DNA of 64,000 nt from Bacteroidia bacterium (GTDB lineage Bacteria > Bacteroidota > Bacteroidia > Cytophagales > JAAEPT01), in NCBI GenBank assembly GCA_030431525.1, contig JAUIJC010000003.1, positions 62,001 to 126,000 of the forward strand. The letters are read 5' to 3'. This document shows positions 16,258 through 25,741 of this stretch, piece after piece. The notes beneath the pieces were generated by a model, which was not told the origin of the DNA, ran no database searches, and worked only from the letters and a program-made list of their open reading frames with translations. Position numbers and translations under genes: made by a program. The first letter of the stretch is position 1; each line of letters begins with the position of its first letter.

Positions 16258-17373
16258 ATGAAATCTTTTATTCACGAAAAATCAGGTTGGCCCAACTTTA
16301 AATGGGATGCTTCACAGCTTATTAAAGGTCTTTCGGAGGTGAGTAACCTTCAGGGGCGTTTGTTGGGCAAAATGCAGGTGTTGGGGTTTGAGTTGAGGGA
16401 GGAGGCTGTGTTGGAAACCTTGACAGAGGATATTGTGAAGTCCAATGAGATTGAGGGGGAGTTTTTGCATCCTCAATCAGTGCGTTCTTCAATTGCCAGA
16501 CGAATGGGGATTGAAGTGGCAGGAGTTTCCCAGTCTGATCGATTTATAGAGGGAGTGGTAGACATTGCCTTGGATGCTACCCGAAATTTTGACCAACCCT
16601 TGACTGCCGAGCGATTGTTTGATTGGCATAGTGCCTTATTCCCGACCGGAAGAAGTGGAATGTACCGCATAACAGTGGGGGATTGGCGGAAAGATGAGCA
16701 TGGGCCAATGCAAGTGGTATTAGGTCCTGTTTCGCGAGAAAAAGTGCATTATCAGGCTCCAGAAGCTGGGCGTTTGTCTAAGGAAATGAAGCAATTTCTA
16801 CAGTGGTTCAATGAGGAGGATGAAATGAATCCATTGTTGAAAGCTGGAATAGGCCATTTTTGGTTTGTCGCCATCCACCCTTTTGATGACGGAAATGGTC
16901 GAATTGGGCGTGCGATAAGTGATATGTTGCTTGCTCGTGCAGATAAAACAAGCCAACGTTTTTACAGTATTTCCGCCCAAATTAAGAGGGAGCAGAAGTC
17001 CTATTATGACATTTTGGAAGTGACTGTGAAGGGAGGTATGGATATTACGCCTTGGCTATTGTGGTTCTTGGATTGTCTGCAAAAGTCCTTGGAATCAACG
17101 GAATTGGTGTTGGCAAAAATTCTGAAGAAGGCGCAGTTTTGGGAGCATTTTGCCAAGGAGAATTTTAATGAGCGTCAACAGAATATGTTGAACATTCTCT
17201 TTGCGGATTTCTTTGGGAAGCTTACTTCCAGTAAATGGGCCAAGATGACCAAATGTTCGAGGGAAACCGCTATTCGTGACTTGAAGGATTTGGTCCAAAA
17301 AGGGGTGTTGGAGAAGGCTCCAGAAGGGGGAAGGAGTACAGCTTATGTGTTGGCAGAGGAGTGGAGTTGGTAG
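16258..17373 (+). CDS. Fic family protein (AMPylase) with C-terminal DNA-binding domain
   Basis: A 371-residue Fic protein predicted to transfer AMP (or another nucleotide) from NTP to a protein hydroxyl. The active-site motif HPFDDGNGRIGR is complete at 207-218, with His207 as base. An inhibitory helix motif SNEIEG (62-67) near the N-terminus marks it as a self-inhibited class II Fic, so no separate antitoxin is needed. The first 80 residues fit DUF4172. The last 70 residues form a winged helix: TSSKWAKMTKCSRETAIRDL, then LVQKGVLEKAPEGGRSTAYV. Tandem palindromic repeats immediately upstream suggest autorepression. Confidence 0.93.
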   Translation: MKSFIHEKSGWPNFKWDASQLIKGLSEVSNLQGRLLGKMQVLGFELREEAVLETLTEDIVKSNEIEGEFLHPQSVRSSIARRMGIEVAGVSQSDRFIEGVVDIALDATRNFDQPLTAERLFDWHSALFPTGRSGMYRITVGDWRKDEHGPMQVVLGPVSREKVHYQAPEAGRLSKEMKQFLQWFNEEDEMNPLLKAGIGHFWFVAIHPFDDGNGRIGRAISDMLLARADKTSQRFYSISAQIKREQKSYYDILEVTVKGGMDITPWLLWFLDCLQKSLESTELVLAKILKKAQFWEHFAKENFNERQQNMLNILFADFFGKLTSSKWAKMTKCSRETAIRDLKDLVQKGVLEKAPEGGRSTAYVLAEEWSW

Positions 17374-17380
17374 CAAGATT

Positions 17381-17824
17381 CTAAAATCGTCTGGTTTCAA
17401 AATCGCCCAACATCGTACTCAACGTTGAAATGGTTTCTTCGCTATAGCCACTTTGTTGTAAATCAACAATGGAGTCAGTAATGATTTCATATTCGTCCAT
17501 GGAACGAATTCGACCTCTATCCAAAACGATTTGAAGAACGTCTTTTCGTTCCAAGTCAATTCCTTTCTCCTTAATTAGTTTCCAAAAGTGAAGACTTATG
17601 GCAGAATACGATTCATTGAATTCTGTGAGTGCTTGTGATTCAATGAGTTTTAGTCTACCAACTTTTCCCAATTCCTTTTCCTCGTTGACAATTCGTTTGT
17701 AGTTTTCAAACCAAGCATTTCCTCCTCGCCTTTGGATTGGATCCAGGTTTGGCGCAGTGTTGTAAGCTTCAATCGCTGTGTCGAAAATGGATAGAAGTCG
17801 TTCAAACCTTTCTGCTTTTTTCAT
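17381..17824 (-). CDS. Hypothetical protein, 147 residues
   Basis: A soluble, charged, mostly helical protein with no signal peptide or membrane segment. I recognise no family. It lies tail to tail with the Fic gene (7 bp apart) and directly downstream of a small secreted-protein gene on the same strand (17 bp), at the end of the peptide transporter gene cluster. Tight spacing and a long open frame support it being real. Confidence 0.6.
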   Translation of the reverse strand: MKKAERFERLLSIFDTAIEAYNTAPNLDPIQRRGGNAWFENYKRIVNEEKELGKVGRLKLIESQALTEFNESYSAISLHFWKLIKEKGIDLERKDVLQIVLDRGRIRSMDEYEIITDSIVDLQQSGYSEETISTLSTMLGDFETRRF

Positions 17825-17841
17825 GATGTTCGAATGACTTC

Positions 17842-18294
17842 TTAGAATTTAAGAACGGCTTTCTTTTCTCCCTCTTTAAGCCACTCCCTTCCATAAGTGT
17901 ACTCGTAATCGGAGCACCAAGCTTGTTTCTTTGGGTTGAAGTGAAACACTCTTTTGACCAACGTGTCATTGATTTTCCAAGAGGGATAATCAATGGTCAA
18001 GGTAGAATCCTCAATGTGGTAGTTGAATAGTTTTCGGTCCAAATAAATGATACTGTCTTTTGCATCGCCAAGGGTAGATGAGTCGATGGGAAAGCTCCAA
18101 GCAACCTGACCATCCTCGGAGTAACCTGTTGAATCTGAATCGAAGTGATAAAAATTGGAGTAGTAAGAGAATTGACTGTTCCAGTTCGTGCCTTTTAAGG
18201 TTTTTGGAAAATCGGATTTTGGCTTCATACCAAGTAGTATGAAACCAAGGATAAGGAATATTGACGCTGATTTAAGATTCATTTTTTTAAGCAT
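17842..18294 (-). CDS. Hypothetical small exported protein
   Basis: About 150 residues with an N-terminal hydrophobic segment (KSASIFLILGFILLG) followed by a polar domain rich in Asp, Ser and aromatic residues, ending REWLKEGEKKAVLKF. The start at 18294 overlaps the transporter ATPase stop region by about a base; 18282 is an equally good start and gives a cleaner signal peptide. It could be anchored or secreted, and no lipobox is seen. Family unknown. Position suggests read-through from the transporter operon rather than a role in it. Confidence 0.6.
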   Translation of the reverse strand: MLKKMNLKSASIFLILGFILLGMKPKSDFPKTLKGTNWNSQFSYYSNFYHFDSDSTGYSEDGQVAWSFPIDSSTLGDAKDSIIYLDRKLFNYHIEDSTLTIDYPSWKINDTLVKRVFHFNPKKQAWCSDYEYTYGREWLKEGEKKAVLKF

Positions 18295-18295
18295 G

Positions 18296-20002
18296 TTATT
18301 CATCCTTCGGCACACCCCTCGGAATTGCCTCCAACAACGTCCTTGTATATTCCTGCTCCGGTTGATGATACACCATAGAAGCGGTATTCATTTCCACGAT
18401 TTCCCCTTGGCGCATTACGGCCACTTCATCTGCGATAAAGTTGATGACCGAAAGGTCATGGGAAATGAAGATATAGGTGAGGCCGAACTCATCTTGTAGG
18501 TCGAGCAGGAGGTTGAGGACCTGAGCCTGTACAGACACGTCCAAGGCGGAAACGGACTCATCGCAGATGATGAATTCAGGGTCAACGGCGAGGGCGCGTG
18601 CAATAGAGATGCGCTGGCGTTGGCCACCGCTGAATTCGTGAGGGTAACGGCTGAGTTGCTCAGGCTCGAGTCCCACTTTTTTCATCAGCCATTGGGCGTG
18701 CTCGAAGCGTTCTTTTTTGGAGTTTTTGATGTTGTTCAAAATCATCGGCTCCATGATGATTTCGGCCACTGTCATTCGCGGGTTGAGCGAAGAGTAGGGG
18801 TCTTGGAAGATGATCTGCATCTTGGAGCGGAGCGCCTTCAACTGATATTTGGGCAAGTCGGCAATGTTTTTCCCACGGTAGATGATTTCGCCGGAGGTGG
18901 GGTCCAAAAGGCGAAGGATGGTGCGCCCCAAGGTTGTTTTTCCGCAACCGGATTCTCCCACAAGTCCCAAGGTTTTTCCCTTTCGGAGTTTAAAACTGAC
19001 ACCGTTGACCGCTTTGGTGTAGTCCACGGTGCGACGGAATAATCCTGCCTTGATGGGGAAGTGTAGGTTGAGGTCGTTCACCTCCAAAATCACTGGATTC
19101 TTTTCCTCATCGTAGCCGAAATCCTTCTCCACCTTTTCCATTTTGGAAGTTTCAGGAGTTAGCGGATTGCCTTGGGCATCCATAAAGTCACTGACGGTGA
19201 GAAGGCGTTTTGGATTGTGGTCGGAGGAAGGACGACAGGCCAGCAGACTTTTGGTGTAGGGATGCTGTGGCTGGTAGAATATTTTGGAAGTGGTGTTATG
19301 CTCCACCACGTTGCTCTTGTACATTACGACCACCTCGTCGGCGATGTCGCCGATTACGCCCAAATCGTGGGTGATAAACAGCAAGCCCATTTGATATTGG
19401 TCCTGCAGTTCGAGCATGAGGTCAAGTACCTGTTTTTGGATGGTCACGTCCAAGGCCGTGGTAGGCTCGTCGGCGATGAGCAATCGTGGTTCGCAGGCAA
19501 TGGCCATGGCGATGACGACACGTTGCTTTTGACCCCCGCTCATTTCATGAGGGTATTTTCCAACGCTGTGTTTTGGGTTGGGAATGCCGACCTTGTTGAG
19601 AAGCTCAATGGATTTTTCCCAAGCCTCTTTTCTGCTCATGTTTTTGTGGAGCATGAGCACCTCGCTGAGTTGGTCGCCCACTGTAAAGACGGGGTTGAGC
19701 GAAGTCATAGGCTCCTGAAAGACCATGGATATGTCATTGCCCCGAATGGCGCGCATTTCAGCGTCGCTGAACTTGACCAAATCTTGCTCTTTGTATAAAA
19801 TTTCTCCTTGCGAGATTTTCCCTGGAGGGTCTGGAATCAAACCCATGATGGCCAAGGAAGTTACTGACTTTCCCGAACCAGATTCACCTACCAATCCCAC
19901 GGTTTTCCCTTCTTCGATGTTGAAGGAAACATTGTTGACGGCGCGCATGGTGCCGTCTTGGGTTGAGAAGTCTACGCAGAGGTCTTTGACGGAGAGGAGC
20001 AT
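18296..20002 (-). CDS. Peptide ABC transporter, fused double ATPase (OppD-OppF/YejF type)
   Basis: A 568-residue cytoplasmic protein with two complete ABC domains. Domain 1 (about 1-265) has Walker A GESGSGKS, signature MSGGQKQR and Walker [13 protein letters not shown]. Domain 2 (about 305-568) has [17 protein letters not shown] and [12 protein letters not shown]. Both also carry the C-terminal oligopeptide-transporter extension ([12 protein letters not shown] in the first). Such fused ATPases power Yej/Ddp-type importers of di- or oligopeptides. It follows the two permease genes on the same strand, completing the system. Confidence 0.94.
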   Translation of the reverse strand: MLLSVKDLCVDFSTQDGTMRAVNNVSFNIEEGKTVGLVGESGSGKSVTSLAIMGLIPDPPGKISQGEILYKEQDLVKFSDAEMRAIRGNDISMVFQEPMTSLNPVFTVGDQLSEVLMLHKNMSRKEAWEKSIELLNKVGIPNPKHSVGKYPHEMSGGQKQRVVIAMAIACEPRLLIADEPTTALDVTIQKQVLDLMLELQDQYQMGLLFITHDLGVIGDIADEVVVMYKSNVVEHNTTSKIFYQPQHPYTKSLLACRPSSDHNPKRLLTVSDFMDAQGNPLTPETSKMEKVEKDFGYDEEKNPVILEVNDLNLHFPIKAGLFRRTVDYTKAVNGVSFKLRKGKTLGLVGESGCGKTTLGRTILRLLDPTSGEIIYRGKNIADLPKYQLKALRSKMQIIFQDPYSSLNPRMTVAEIIMEPMILNNIKNSKKERFEHAQWLMKKVGLEPEQLSRYPHEFSGGQRQRISIARALAVDPEFIICDESVSALDVSVQAQVLNLLLDLQDEFGLTYIFISHDLSVINFIADEVAVMRQGEIVEMNTASMVYHQPEQEYTRTLLEAIPRGVPKDE

Positions 20003-20105
20003 GGTTTTGTGGTTTGGGTGCAGGGCGGAGGGTTACGGAGGCAGTTATGGTCTGAAAGGAGGGCTGTTTCCGTAGCGTCGGGTTTTACACCCGACGTTTT
20101 CGAAG

Positions 20106-21014
20106 TTATTTCCCCTTCAATTTTGGGTCAAGCGCATCCCTCAGCGCATCCCCCAAAATGTTAAAAGCAAGTACAACAAAGAACATGGCGAATGTGGCGC
20201 CAGCCAACTGCCACCAAACGCCTTGGGCGAGTTCCTGTTTGGCGTCGTCAATCATGGTTCCCCAACTTGGTTGGCCAGTAACACCAAGCCCCAAGTAGGA
20301 GAGAATCACCTCGGATTTGATGGCCACCTGAAACTGCAAAGAGGCATTGATGATCACCAAGTGAATGACGTTCGGAATGATATGGATAAATAGCTTTCGG
20401 CCGTTGCCTGCGCCAATGGCGGTGGCTGCCTGAACGTACTCACGGTTTTTGTGCTTCATCACTTCGCCACGAATCAAACGGCAAAGGCCTACCCAGCTGG
20501 TCAAGCCCAAAGCGATGTAAAGTGTAGTCAACCCTTTGCCAAAGGCGAAGGCAATCGACATCAGCAACATGATGCCTGGTACCGAAGAAAAGGTGGTGTA
20601 GAACCAAACAACAGCCTCGTCAATCCATTTGCCAAAATAGCCAGCTAAAGCACCCAAGGAGATGCCGATTGGAATGGCAATCAGGGTGGAAATCAGGCCC
20701 ACGCTCATGGCGATTTGGGTGCCGTGAATGACTTTCCGCAACACGCTGTAGCCAAAAATATCGGTGCCAAACAGCAGACTGATTTTTTCGGTGGTCGGAG
20801 CCATGTAGGATTCTCCAACCTTTTGGTCCCAGTCGGCCGCCAAGAGTCCCGTAGCTGAAAGGATAGCCACCACAGCATAAATGATAATGACCCCAAGGGA
20901 AACCATGGCGAGCTTGTCCCTTTTGAGGCGGTCCCATGCATCCGACCACACCGATCGACTTTTTATTTTGATTGTATTTTCCATTGGCAAAGGTGCCGTT
21001 TGTGTTGTTTCCAT
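20106..21014 (-). CDS. Peptide ABC transporter permease (OppC/DppC/YejE type)
   Basis: A 302-residue inner-membrane permease of the BPD_transp_1 family with an N-terminal OppC_N region, one early membrane helix (MVSLGVIIIYAVVAILSATG) and five more in the second half. The EAA loop is visible as EYVQAATAIGAGNGRKLFIH, the ATPase contact site. Pairs with the OppB-type permease encoded just upstream. Spacing to the ATPase gene is about 100 bp without a clear terminator. Confidence 0.93.
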   Translation of the reverse strand: METTQTAPLPMENTIKIKSRSVWSDAWDRLKRDKLAMVSLGVIIIYAVVAILSATGLLAADWDQKVGESYMAPTTEKISLLFGTDIFGYSVLRKVIHGTQIAMSVGLISTLIAIPIGISLGALAGYFGKWIDEAVVWFYTTFSSVPGIMLLMSIAFAFGKGLTTLYIALGLTSWVGLCRLIRGEVMKHKNREYVQAATAIGAGNGRKLFIHIIPNVIHLVIINASLQFQVAIKSEVILSYLGLGVTGQPSWGTMIDDAKQELAQGVWWQLAGATFAMFFVVLAFNILGDALRDALDPKLKGK

Positions 21015-21022
21015 TGTGCTTT

Positions 21023-21090
21023 TGGTATCAAGTACCAGGAATCAAGTATCAAGAGCGTCTTGTGTCATGATACTTGATACTTCCTACCCC
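21023..21090. repeat. AGTATCAAG-family palindrome inside transporter operon
   Basis: The left arm (TGGTATCAAGTACCAGGA and onward) and right arm (TCATGATACTTGATACTTCC) are complementary around 21055. It fills the entire gap between the two permease genes, so it is transcribed within the operon and could form an RNA hairpin there. Confidence 0.85.
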
Positions 21091-22035
21091 TTAATTCAAC
21101 TTCACCCTCGGATCCACCCAAGTGTACAAAATGTCCTGAATCAAGGTGAAGGTCACATAGGCAACGGCCGAAAGGATGGCCATGGCCTTCAGGACTGGGA
21201 AGTCAGATTCGTTCAGGGCTTCAATGGTCATGTCACCAAGACCTGGTATACTGAAAAAGCTTTCCAAAAGGAGGGCGCCCAACAGCAAAAATGGGAGTTG
21301 GATAACGGTGTAAGTAAGGATCGGAATCATGGCGTTCCGCAATACGTGCTTTAGCAACACCTTGCGGTCCGACAGCCCTTTGGCTTTGGCGGTACGGACA
21401 TAGTCTTGGTAGATTTCATCCAATATGACTGTTCGGTAAAAGCGGATGTCAGGACCGAGTGAAAGAATCACCCAAATGATAATGGGAAGGCTGATGAAAG
21501 GAAGGACACTTGGGAAGCCTGGTTCATAACCCAAGATTTCGAACCATTCCATTTTGTAGGCGAAGAACCATTGGAAGAATAGGATGTAGGCCAGTGAGGA
21601 AATACTCATCATGGCGATACAACTCACGCGGACAAACAGGTCGATGCCTTTGCCACGATAATAGGCCACCAACAGTGCGAACAGGATGCTCAGAATGGTG
21701 GAGAATACAAATGCGGGTAGGGAAACCGTCAAGGATGGAATGGCCCGCAATCGAATCATGGTGGTGATGGACTGTTTGGTCTTCCAGGAGCGTCCGAAGT
21801 CAAAGGTGAAAGCGGATTTCACCACATCGAAGTATTGCTCGTAAAGCGGTTTTGTCAAGCCAAGGTTTTGCCGAACCTCCAGAATTTGTTCTGGCGTGGC
21901 GTGCTTGCCAAGCAACAAAGCGGCAGGGTCTGGAGCCACCAAGTTGAAAAGGACAAAAATAAGCAGGCAGACCCCCAGCAATACGGGGATGAGGTAGAGT
22001 AGCCTGCGTAGGATGTAGTTCCAGCTTCCGTTCAT
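21091..22035 (-). CDS. Peptide ABC transporter permease (OppB/DppB/YejB type)
   Basis: A 314-residue inner-membrane permease with an N-terminal helix (YILRRLLYLIPVLLGVCLL), the characteristic PADPAALLLGKHAT-like segment (PDPAALLLGKHAT here), and an EAA loop DYVRTAKAKGLSDRKVLLKH. The start is placed at 22035 (MNGSWNYILRR) because the ten residues of the longer in-frame start derive from the intergenic repeat. Works with the OppC-type subunit as a heterodimer for peptide import. Confidence 0.93.
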   Translation of the reverse strand: MNGSWNYILRRLLYLIPVLLGVCLLIFVLFNLVAPDPAALLLGKHATPEQILEVRQNLGLTKPLYEQYFDVVKSAFTFDFGRSWKTKQSITTMIRLRAIPSLTVSLPAFVFSTILSILFALLVAYYRGKGIDLFVRVSCIAMMSISSLAYILFFQWFFAYKMEWFEILGYEPGFPSVLPFISLPIIIWVILSLGPDIRFYRTVILDEIYQDYVRTAKAKGLSDRKVLLKHVLRNAMIPILTYTVIQLPFLLLGALLLESFFSIPGLGDMTIEALNESDFPVLKAMAILSAVAYVTFTLIQDILYTWVDPRVKLN

Positions 22036-22037
22036 GA

Positions 22038-22076
22038 TGTATAAGTATCGAGTAGCATGACACAAGGATCAAGACC
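22038..22076. repeat. AGTATCAAG-family half element (left arm)
   Basis: A single arm reading AAGTATCGAGTAGCATGACA and onward to AAGACC. It is related in inverted orientation to 22586-22628. The pair flanks the lipoprotein gene at 22091-22582, whereas elsewhere the two arms of this family are adjacent. Confidence 0.75.
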
Positions 22077-22090
22077 TGTTCATTACAAGA

Positions 22091-22582
22091 TTATTGCTTT
22101 GGTTTCTTTTGGTGTTTTTCCTCCAAGTAGTTGGATAGGCCAATGGCATCTTTTCGAACTTCCTTATGCCATGCAGTTCCATGTTTTTGATCCAAATGTT
22201 CAAATATGATTCTGTTGTAGGACTCTTCGTGTCCTGATTGAACACAGCCAAGTCGGATGTATTCAAGATTAAATTGAGCAGAAAAACTTAAGTCTCGGTT
22301 ATATTTTGTTGGGTCATATTCCTCTGTTTTTGAAGAATCAGGAAGTATAGTAAACCCACCTTTTAAGTAAATTCGAATGCTGTTTGAGTCAATATCTTGA
22401 AGGGCTTGAAGTGAGTCTTGATTTGGGAATTCAAAAATCATAGACTCCGTAGATATTGGCTTGAAATCAAAGTCAATGTAGGGGACCAATAATGAGTCAT
22501 TGATTCTCAAGGAATCTTGGCCTTTGCAGTTCAACCCCATCAATGTGAAAAGCACCAAGTGTAATATTGTTTTGTATTTCAT
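22091..22582 (-). CDS. Hypothetical lipoprotein inserted in transporter operon
   Basis: A 163-residue protein with a signal peptide and lipobox LMGLNC (Cys19), so probably a lipoprotein. The mature part is acidic and Asp/Ser-rich at first (DSLRINDSLLVPYIDFDF) and Lys/His-rich at the end (EEKHQKKPKQ). I recognise no domain. It sits between the solute-binding protein and the permeases of the peptide importer, but is bracketed by inverted repeat arms, which suggests it arrived as an insertion rather than as a transporter subunit. Confidence 0.65.
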   Translation of the reverse strand: MKYKTILHLVLFTLMGLNCKGQDSLRINDSLLVPYIDFDFKPISTESMIFEFPNQDSLQALQDIDSNSIRIYLKGGFTILPDSSKTEEYDPTKYNRDLSFSAQFNLEYIRLGCVQSGHEESYNRIIFEHLDQKHGTAWHKEVRKDAIGLSNYLEEKHQKKPKQ

Positions 22583-22585
22583 GTT

Positions 22586-22628
22586 GGTGAGTAAGGTCTT
22601 GATACTTGTGTCTTGCTACCTGCTACCC
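22586..22628. repeat. AGTATCAAG-family half element (right arm)
   Basis: The arm reads GGTCTTGATACTTGTGTCTT and continues GCTACCTGCTACC; its reverse complement aligns with 22038-22076. It separates the solute-binding protein stop from the hypothetical lipoprotein start. Confidence 0.75.
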
Positions 22629-22630
22629 AA

Positions 22631-24379
22631 TTACATTTTCTGATACAATCGCTTTTTCTCCTCCAAGTCAATGTCGTAATACTTCTCCATGCCTTGGCTG
22701 AATTCATGGTACTTGTAGTTGCGAACCCAGCCGTGCTTTACCACAAAGGATTTTCTGTGAACGCCATAAATCATCGGCACCTGTTCGGCGGCCATTTGGT
22801 TGAGGCGTTCGTACAAAGCAGTGCGTTCAGGAGAATCCTGCATCACAGAAGAAGTTGCAAAGAGGCTATCGTAAACAGGGTTGGAGAAGTTTGATCCGTT
22901 GGAGCCAGGCGCTCCATTTGGGCTGTAGAGTAGTTGCAAAAAGTTCTCACCATCTGGGTAGTCAGCCCCCCAAGCCATGCCAAACATTTGGGCCTGCTTG
23001 GTGTTTACCTTTTGGATGAACTGAGGCCAAGTACTGGTGCTCACTTCAACACGCACGCCAATTTTTGCCATGGATTTCACAAAGTACTCGGCCATCTGGC
23101 GTGATGTGGTGCTGGCGATTGTTTCATACTTGATCACGGGAAGACCTTCGCCTTTAGGGTAGCCCGCCTTTTCCATTTCCTCTCTGGCCTTTACCAAATT
23201 GAATTCTCTGTAAGGATTCACGTAATCCTCTCGGAAACCAGCAATGCCTGGCGGGATGATGGACTGGGCTTTCAGGGTTCTTCCGTTGTAGAAAAGCTTG
23301 TTTACCTCGTCGATGTTATAGGCCAAGGACATGGCGCGACGCAGGTGCACATTGTCCTTAAAAAGGGAGTCGGCATTGTTGAATGCGATGTAGGTGATGT
23401 CCAAGCTCGGGGAAATATGGAGAACAATGCCCTTTTCCTTGTAGGCATCAGTGATAGCGTCTCCAGGGGCAACAACCTTGTCGAAGTTGTCTTTTGGAAT
23501 GCCGAACATGTCCACTCTACCTTTTTCAAAGGAAAGCCAAGCTGGTTGTGGCTCACGGATGATTTGGAGAACAATTTTGTCCACGAAGGGAACGGTCTTT
23601 CCCGAGGCTTTCAACAAGCCCTTTTCAGCATCACTTTCTTCACCTTCAGTAGGGTAGAACTCCTGTCTGTAATTCGGGTTTTTCTCAAAAACGATGCGGT
23701 AGTTTTGCTCGTAGGGCGCCATGGTGAATGGCCCTGTTCCTACAGGATGGTTCAGGAATTCCTCCCCATATTTTTCGACTGCTTCCTTCGGTGTGACCGA
23801 AGTAAAGGTCATGGCCAAGGCATATAGAAATTGTGGAAACGGCCTTTTGAGTTTAAAGATGACGGTGTAATCGTCAGGCGTTTCGAGGCCTTTGATTGGG
23901 GCGGAGTAATCGCCTCCGGCTTTGCGCCATTCGTCCAAGCCAAGCACTTTGTTTTCCAAAAGCCACCAGCCTGTCGATTGCAATTTTGGGTCTGCCAAAC
24001 GGCGGATGGAATAAGCCACATCCGAGGCTTTCATCTCACGGCCTTTGCCATTCGGGAAACACTCGTCATTGTGGAACAGCACTCCTTTTTTCAAAGGGAT
24101 TTTATAAGTGAGCCCATCCTCGGACACCTCCGGCATGGCAGAAGCCAAGTTGGGCACCAAGGTGTAGGGGCGTTTCAAGTAGTGGTATTGGTAGAGGCTT
24201 TCGTAGACTTTTCCCACGGCCTGACTGCTGTAAGCATCCGAGGCAAAGACAGGATCAAAGCCTTGAATTTTTGCTGATGCCACTTGATAAAGCACCTTCT
24301 CATCGAAGGACATCTTTTTCTTGCAGGCCATCACCAAGGCCAAGGGAAGCAGTAAGAGTATCGCTAAATGTTTTTTCAT
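22631..24379 (-). CDS. Peptide ABC transporter substrate-binding lipoprotein (SBP family 5)
   Basis: A 582-residue lipoprotein with lipobox LVMAC (signal MKKHLAILLLLPLALVMAC). It has the family 5 extracellular solute-binding fold: an early segment KVYESLYQYHYL, KKGVLFHNDECFPNGKGREM near residue 95, ASDVAYSIRRLADP, HPVGTGPF near 215, and RRAMSLAYNIDEVNKLFYNG near 350. It captures peptides for the permease/ATPase encoded downstream. The start at 24379 is preferred over an in-frame 24397 because it gives a proper lipoprotein signal. First gene of the transporter operon. Confidence 0.94.
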   Translation of the reverse strand: MKKHLAILLLLPLALVMACKKKMSFDEKVLYQVASAKIQGFDPVFASDAYSSQAVGKVYESLYQYHYLKRPYTLVPNLASAMPEVSEDGLTYKIPLKKGVLFHNDECFPNGKGREMKASDVAYSIRRLADPKLQSTGWWLLENKVLGLDEWRKAGGDYSAPIKGLETPDDYTVIFKLKRPFPQFLYALAMTFTSVTPKEAVEKYGEEFLNHPVGTGPFTMAPYEQNYRIVFEKNPNYRQEFYPTEGEESDAEKGLLKASGKTVPFVDKIVLQIIREPQPAWLSFEKGRVDMFGIPKDNFDKVVAPGDAITDAYKEKGIVLHISPSLDITYIAFNNADSLFKDNVHLRRAMSLAYNIDEVNKLFYNGRTLKAQSIIPPGIAGFREDYVNPYREFNLVKAREEMEKAGYPKGEGLPVIKYETIASTTSRQMAEYFVKSMAKIGVRVEVSTSTWPQFIQKVNTKQAQMFGMAWGADYPDGENFLQLLYSPNGAPGSNGSNFSNPVYDSLFATSSVMQDSPERTALYERLNQMAAEQVPMIYGVHRKSFVVKHGWVRNYKYHEFSQGMEKYYDIDLEEKKRLYQKM

Positions 24380-24527
24380 CCTGAAAAGCCAATCCATAAA
24401 AGAGAAAAATCGACAAGGAAGATAGGCAATAATGCTTGAAAAGGCACCACCTGAGGCGTAGGTCTAAAAAATGCCTCGCAGTGAAGATTGAAAAAATACC
24501 TTACGATTTGCGTGATGAAAAGGTTGC

Positions 24528-25043
24528 TTAAATCCCAAACTCAGGAGGGTAGGCGACTCTGCCAGAGACCTTTTCCAAGCTATTTGCTTGAAGTTCCAAA
24601 GCCATATAGGCTTGGTCAGGAACTTGTATGGGTGCGGAAATGCTGAATGTTGAGGCTGGAACAAAACCAAACTTTGGGTAATACTCTGGATGGCCGAGCA
24701 CAACGACAGACTGGAAACCAAGGGATTTTGCCATGCGCAAACTTTCCTCGACCAGTTGTTTACCGATTCCTTTTTGTTGATGGTCTGGAAGAACGGCCAT
24801 TGGCGCCAATGCCAAGGAAGGGGTTTCTTCGTTTTCGCCAACAATCTTGATTTGAGAATAAAAAATGTGGCCTACCACGGCTCCATTCAAAACGGCAACC
24901 ATTTCCAGTTCTTCTACATGGTCGGGCCGATGTCTAAGGGCATTGACCAGATGGCTCTCGTTTTCTTGGCCGAAAGCCTTTTTGATCAGCTGATTGATGT
25001 TGATGTGGTCTTGGGTTTGGGCAGATCGAATTTCTATTTCCAT
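24528..25043 (-). CDS. GNAT family N-acetyltransferase (YhbS-like)
   Basis: A 171-residue acetyl-CoA-dependent acetyltransferase. The CoA-binding motif is LPDHQQKGIGKQLVEESLR near 89-107, preceded by the beta strand LALAPMAV and followed by GFQSVVVLGHPEYYPKFGF, which is characteristic of YhbS-type proteins. Substrate unknown. Single gene divergent from the cyclophilin gene, with a 131-bp gap holding both promoters. Confidence 0.9.
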   Translation of the reverse strand: MEIEIRSAQTQDHININQLIKKAFGQENESHLVNALRHRPDHVEELEMVAVLNGAVVGHIFYSQIKIVGENEETPSLALAPMAVLPDHQQKGIGKQLVEESLRMAKSLGFQSVVVLGHPEYYPKFGFVPASTFSISAPIQVPDQAYMALELQANSLEKVSGRVAYPPEFGI

Positions 25044-25174
25044 AAGTGAACAGTGGAGGGTTGATTAAAAATTGATGTTTTCTAAAAGCGAAGCTTCGGT
25101 TTAACTTGCAAACGATTTGAAGAACTTCAAACTTGTAGCATAACAAAAATTAAACCTGTTCATATAAAAGTAAA

Positions 25175-25615
25175 ATGGCAACAAAAGCAATTATCCACAC
25201 GGCAAAGGGCGCTATGAAAGTAGAGTTCTATGAAAAAGATGCTCCAAACACTGTAGCCAACTTTGTGAAATTGGCCAAGGAAGGCTTCTACAATGGCTTG
25301 AACTTTCACCGCGTCATTCCTGATTTTGTGATTCAGGGAGGTTGCCCGAACAAGCGTGGTGACGGTGGTCCTGGCTATTCCATTGACTGTGAGCTGGATG
25401 GAGAGAACCAATATCACGACCGTGGTGTTCTTTCAATGGCGCATGCTGGGCGTAACACTGGAGGCTCTCAGTTCTTCATTTGCCATAGCCGAACTAACAC
25501 GGCTCACTTGGACAGGAATCACACCTGTTTTGGCAAGGTTGTAGAAGGCCTCGACGTTATTGACGACATCCGCCAAGGAGACGACATCGACGAGATTGAA
25601 ATTATCGAGGAATAA
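25175..25615 (+). CDS. Cyclophilin-type peptidyl-prolyl cis-trans isomerase
   Basis: A 146-residue cytoplasmic cyclophilin without signal peptide, catalysing proline isomerisation in folding proteins. Active-site motifs are [13 protein letters not shown] near 48-60 with the catalytic Arg, then [15 protein letters not shown] near 88-102 and [17 protein letters not shown]. Length is typical for the short bacterial PpiB-like forms. It ends before a strong terminator and is likely a single-gene unit. Confidence 0.95.
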   Translation: MATKAIIHTAKGAMKVEFYEKDAPNTVANFVKLAKEGFYNGLNFHRVIPDFVIQGGCPNKRGDGGPGYSIDCELDGENQYHDRGVLSMAHAGRNTGGSQFFICHSRTNTAHLDRNHTCFGKVVEGLDVIDDIRQGDDIDEIEIIEE

Positions 25616-25657
25616 ATAATTGGTGTTTTATTGAAAAGCACTGATTTTCAAGTTGAT

Positions 25658-25697
25658 AAAAAGCTCCATAATCCTAAATTGAATTATGGAGCTTTTT
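25658..25697 (+). terminator. Rho-independent terminator after cyclophilin gene
   Basis: 15-bp arms AAAAAGCTCCATAAT (25658-25672) and complement (25683-25697) with a 10-nt loop, followed by T residues. It also lies within the longer in-frame extension of the next gene, which argues against that longer start. Confidence 0.9.
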
Positions 25698-25741
25698 TTG
25701 TGTCCTCTCCGCGCATCCAACAGGCATTTACCATCGCATTT

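Noticed and set aside
16258-17824. Fic plus the adjacent 147-residue gene as a toxin-antitoxin pair
   Set aside because: The genes are convergent, and the Fic protein carries its own inhibitory motif, so no partner is needed.
22631-24379. Solute-binding protein as a nickel or heme carrier
   Set aside because: The fused double ATPase with oligopeptide-type extensions and the permease types favour peptides, although metal-chelate ligands cannot be wholly excluded.
25631-25741. Longer N-terminus of the subtilase starting at 25631
   Set aside because: It would run through a strong terminator hairpin, and the signal peptide begins at 25742.
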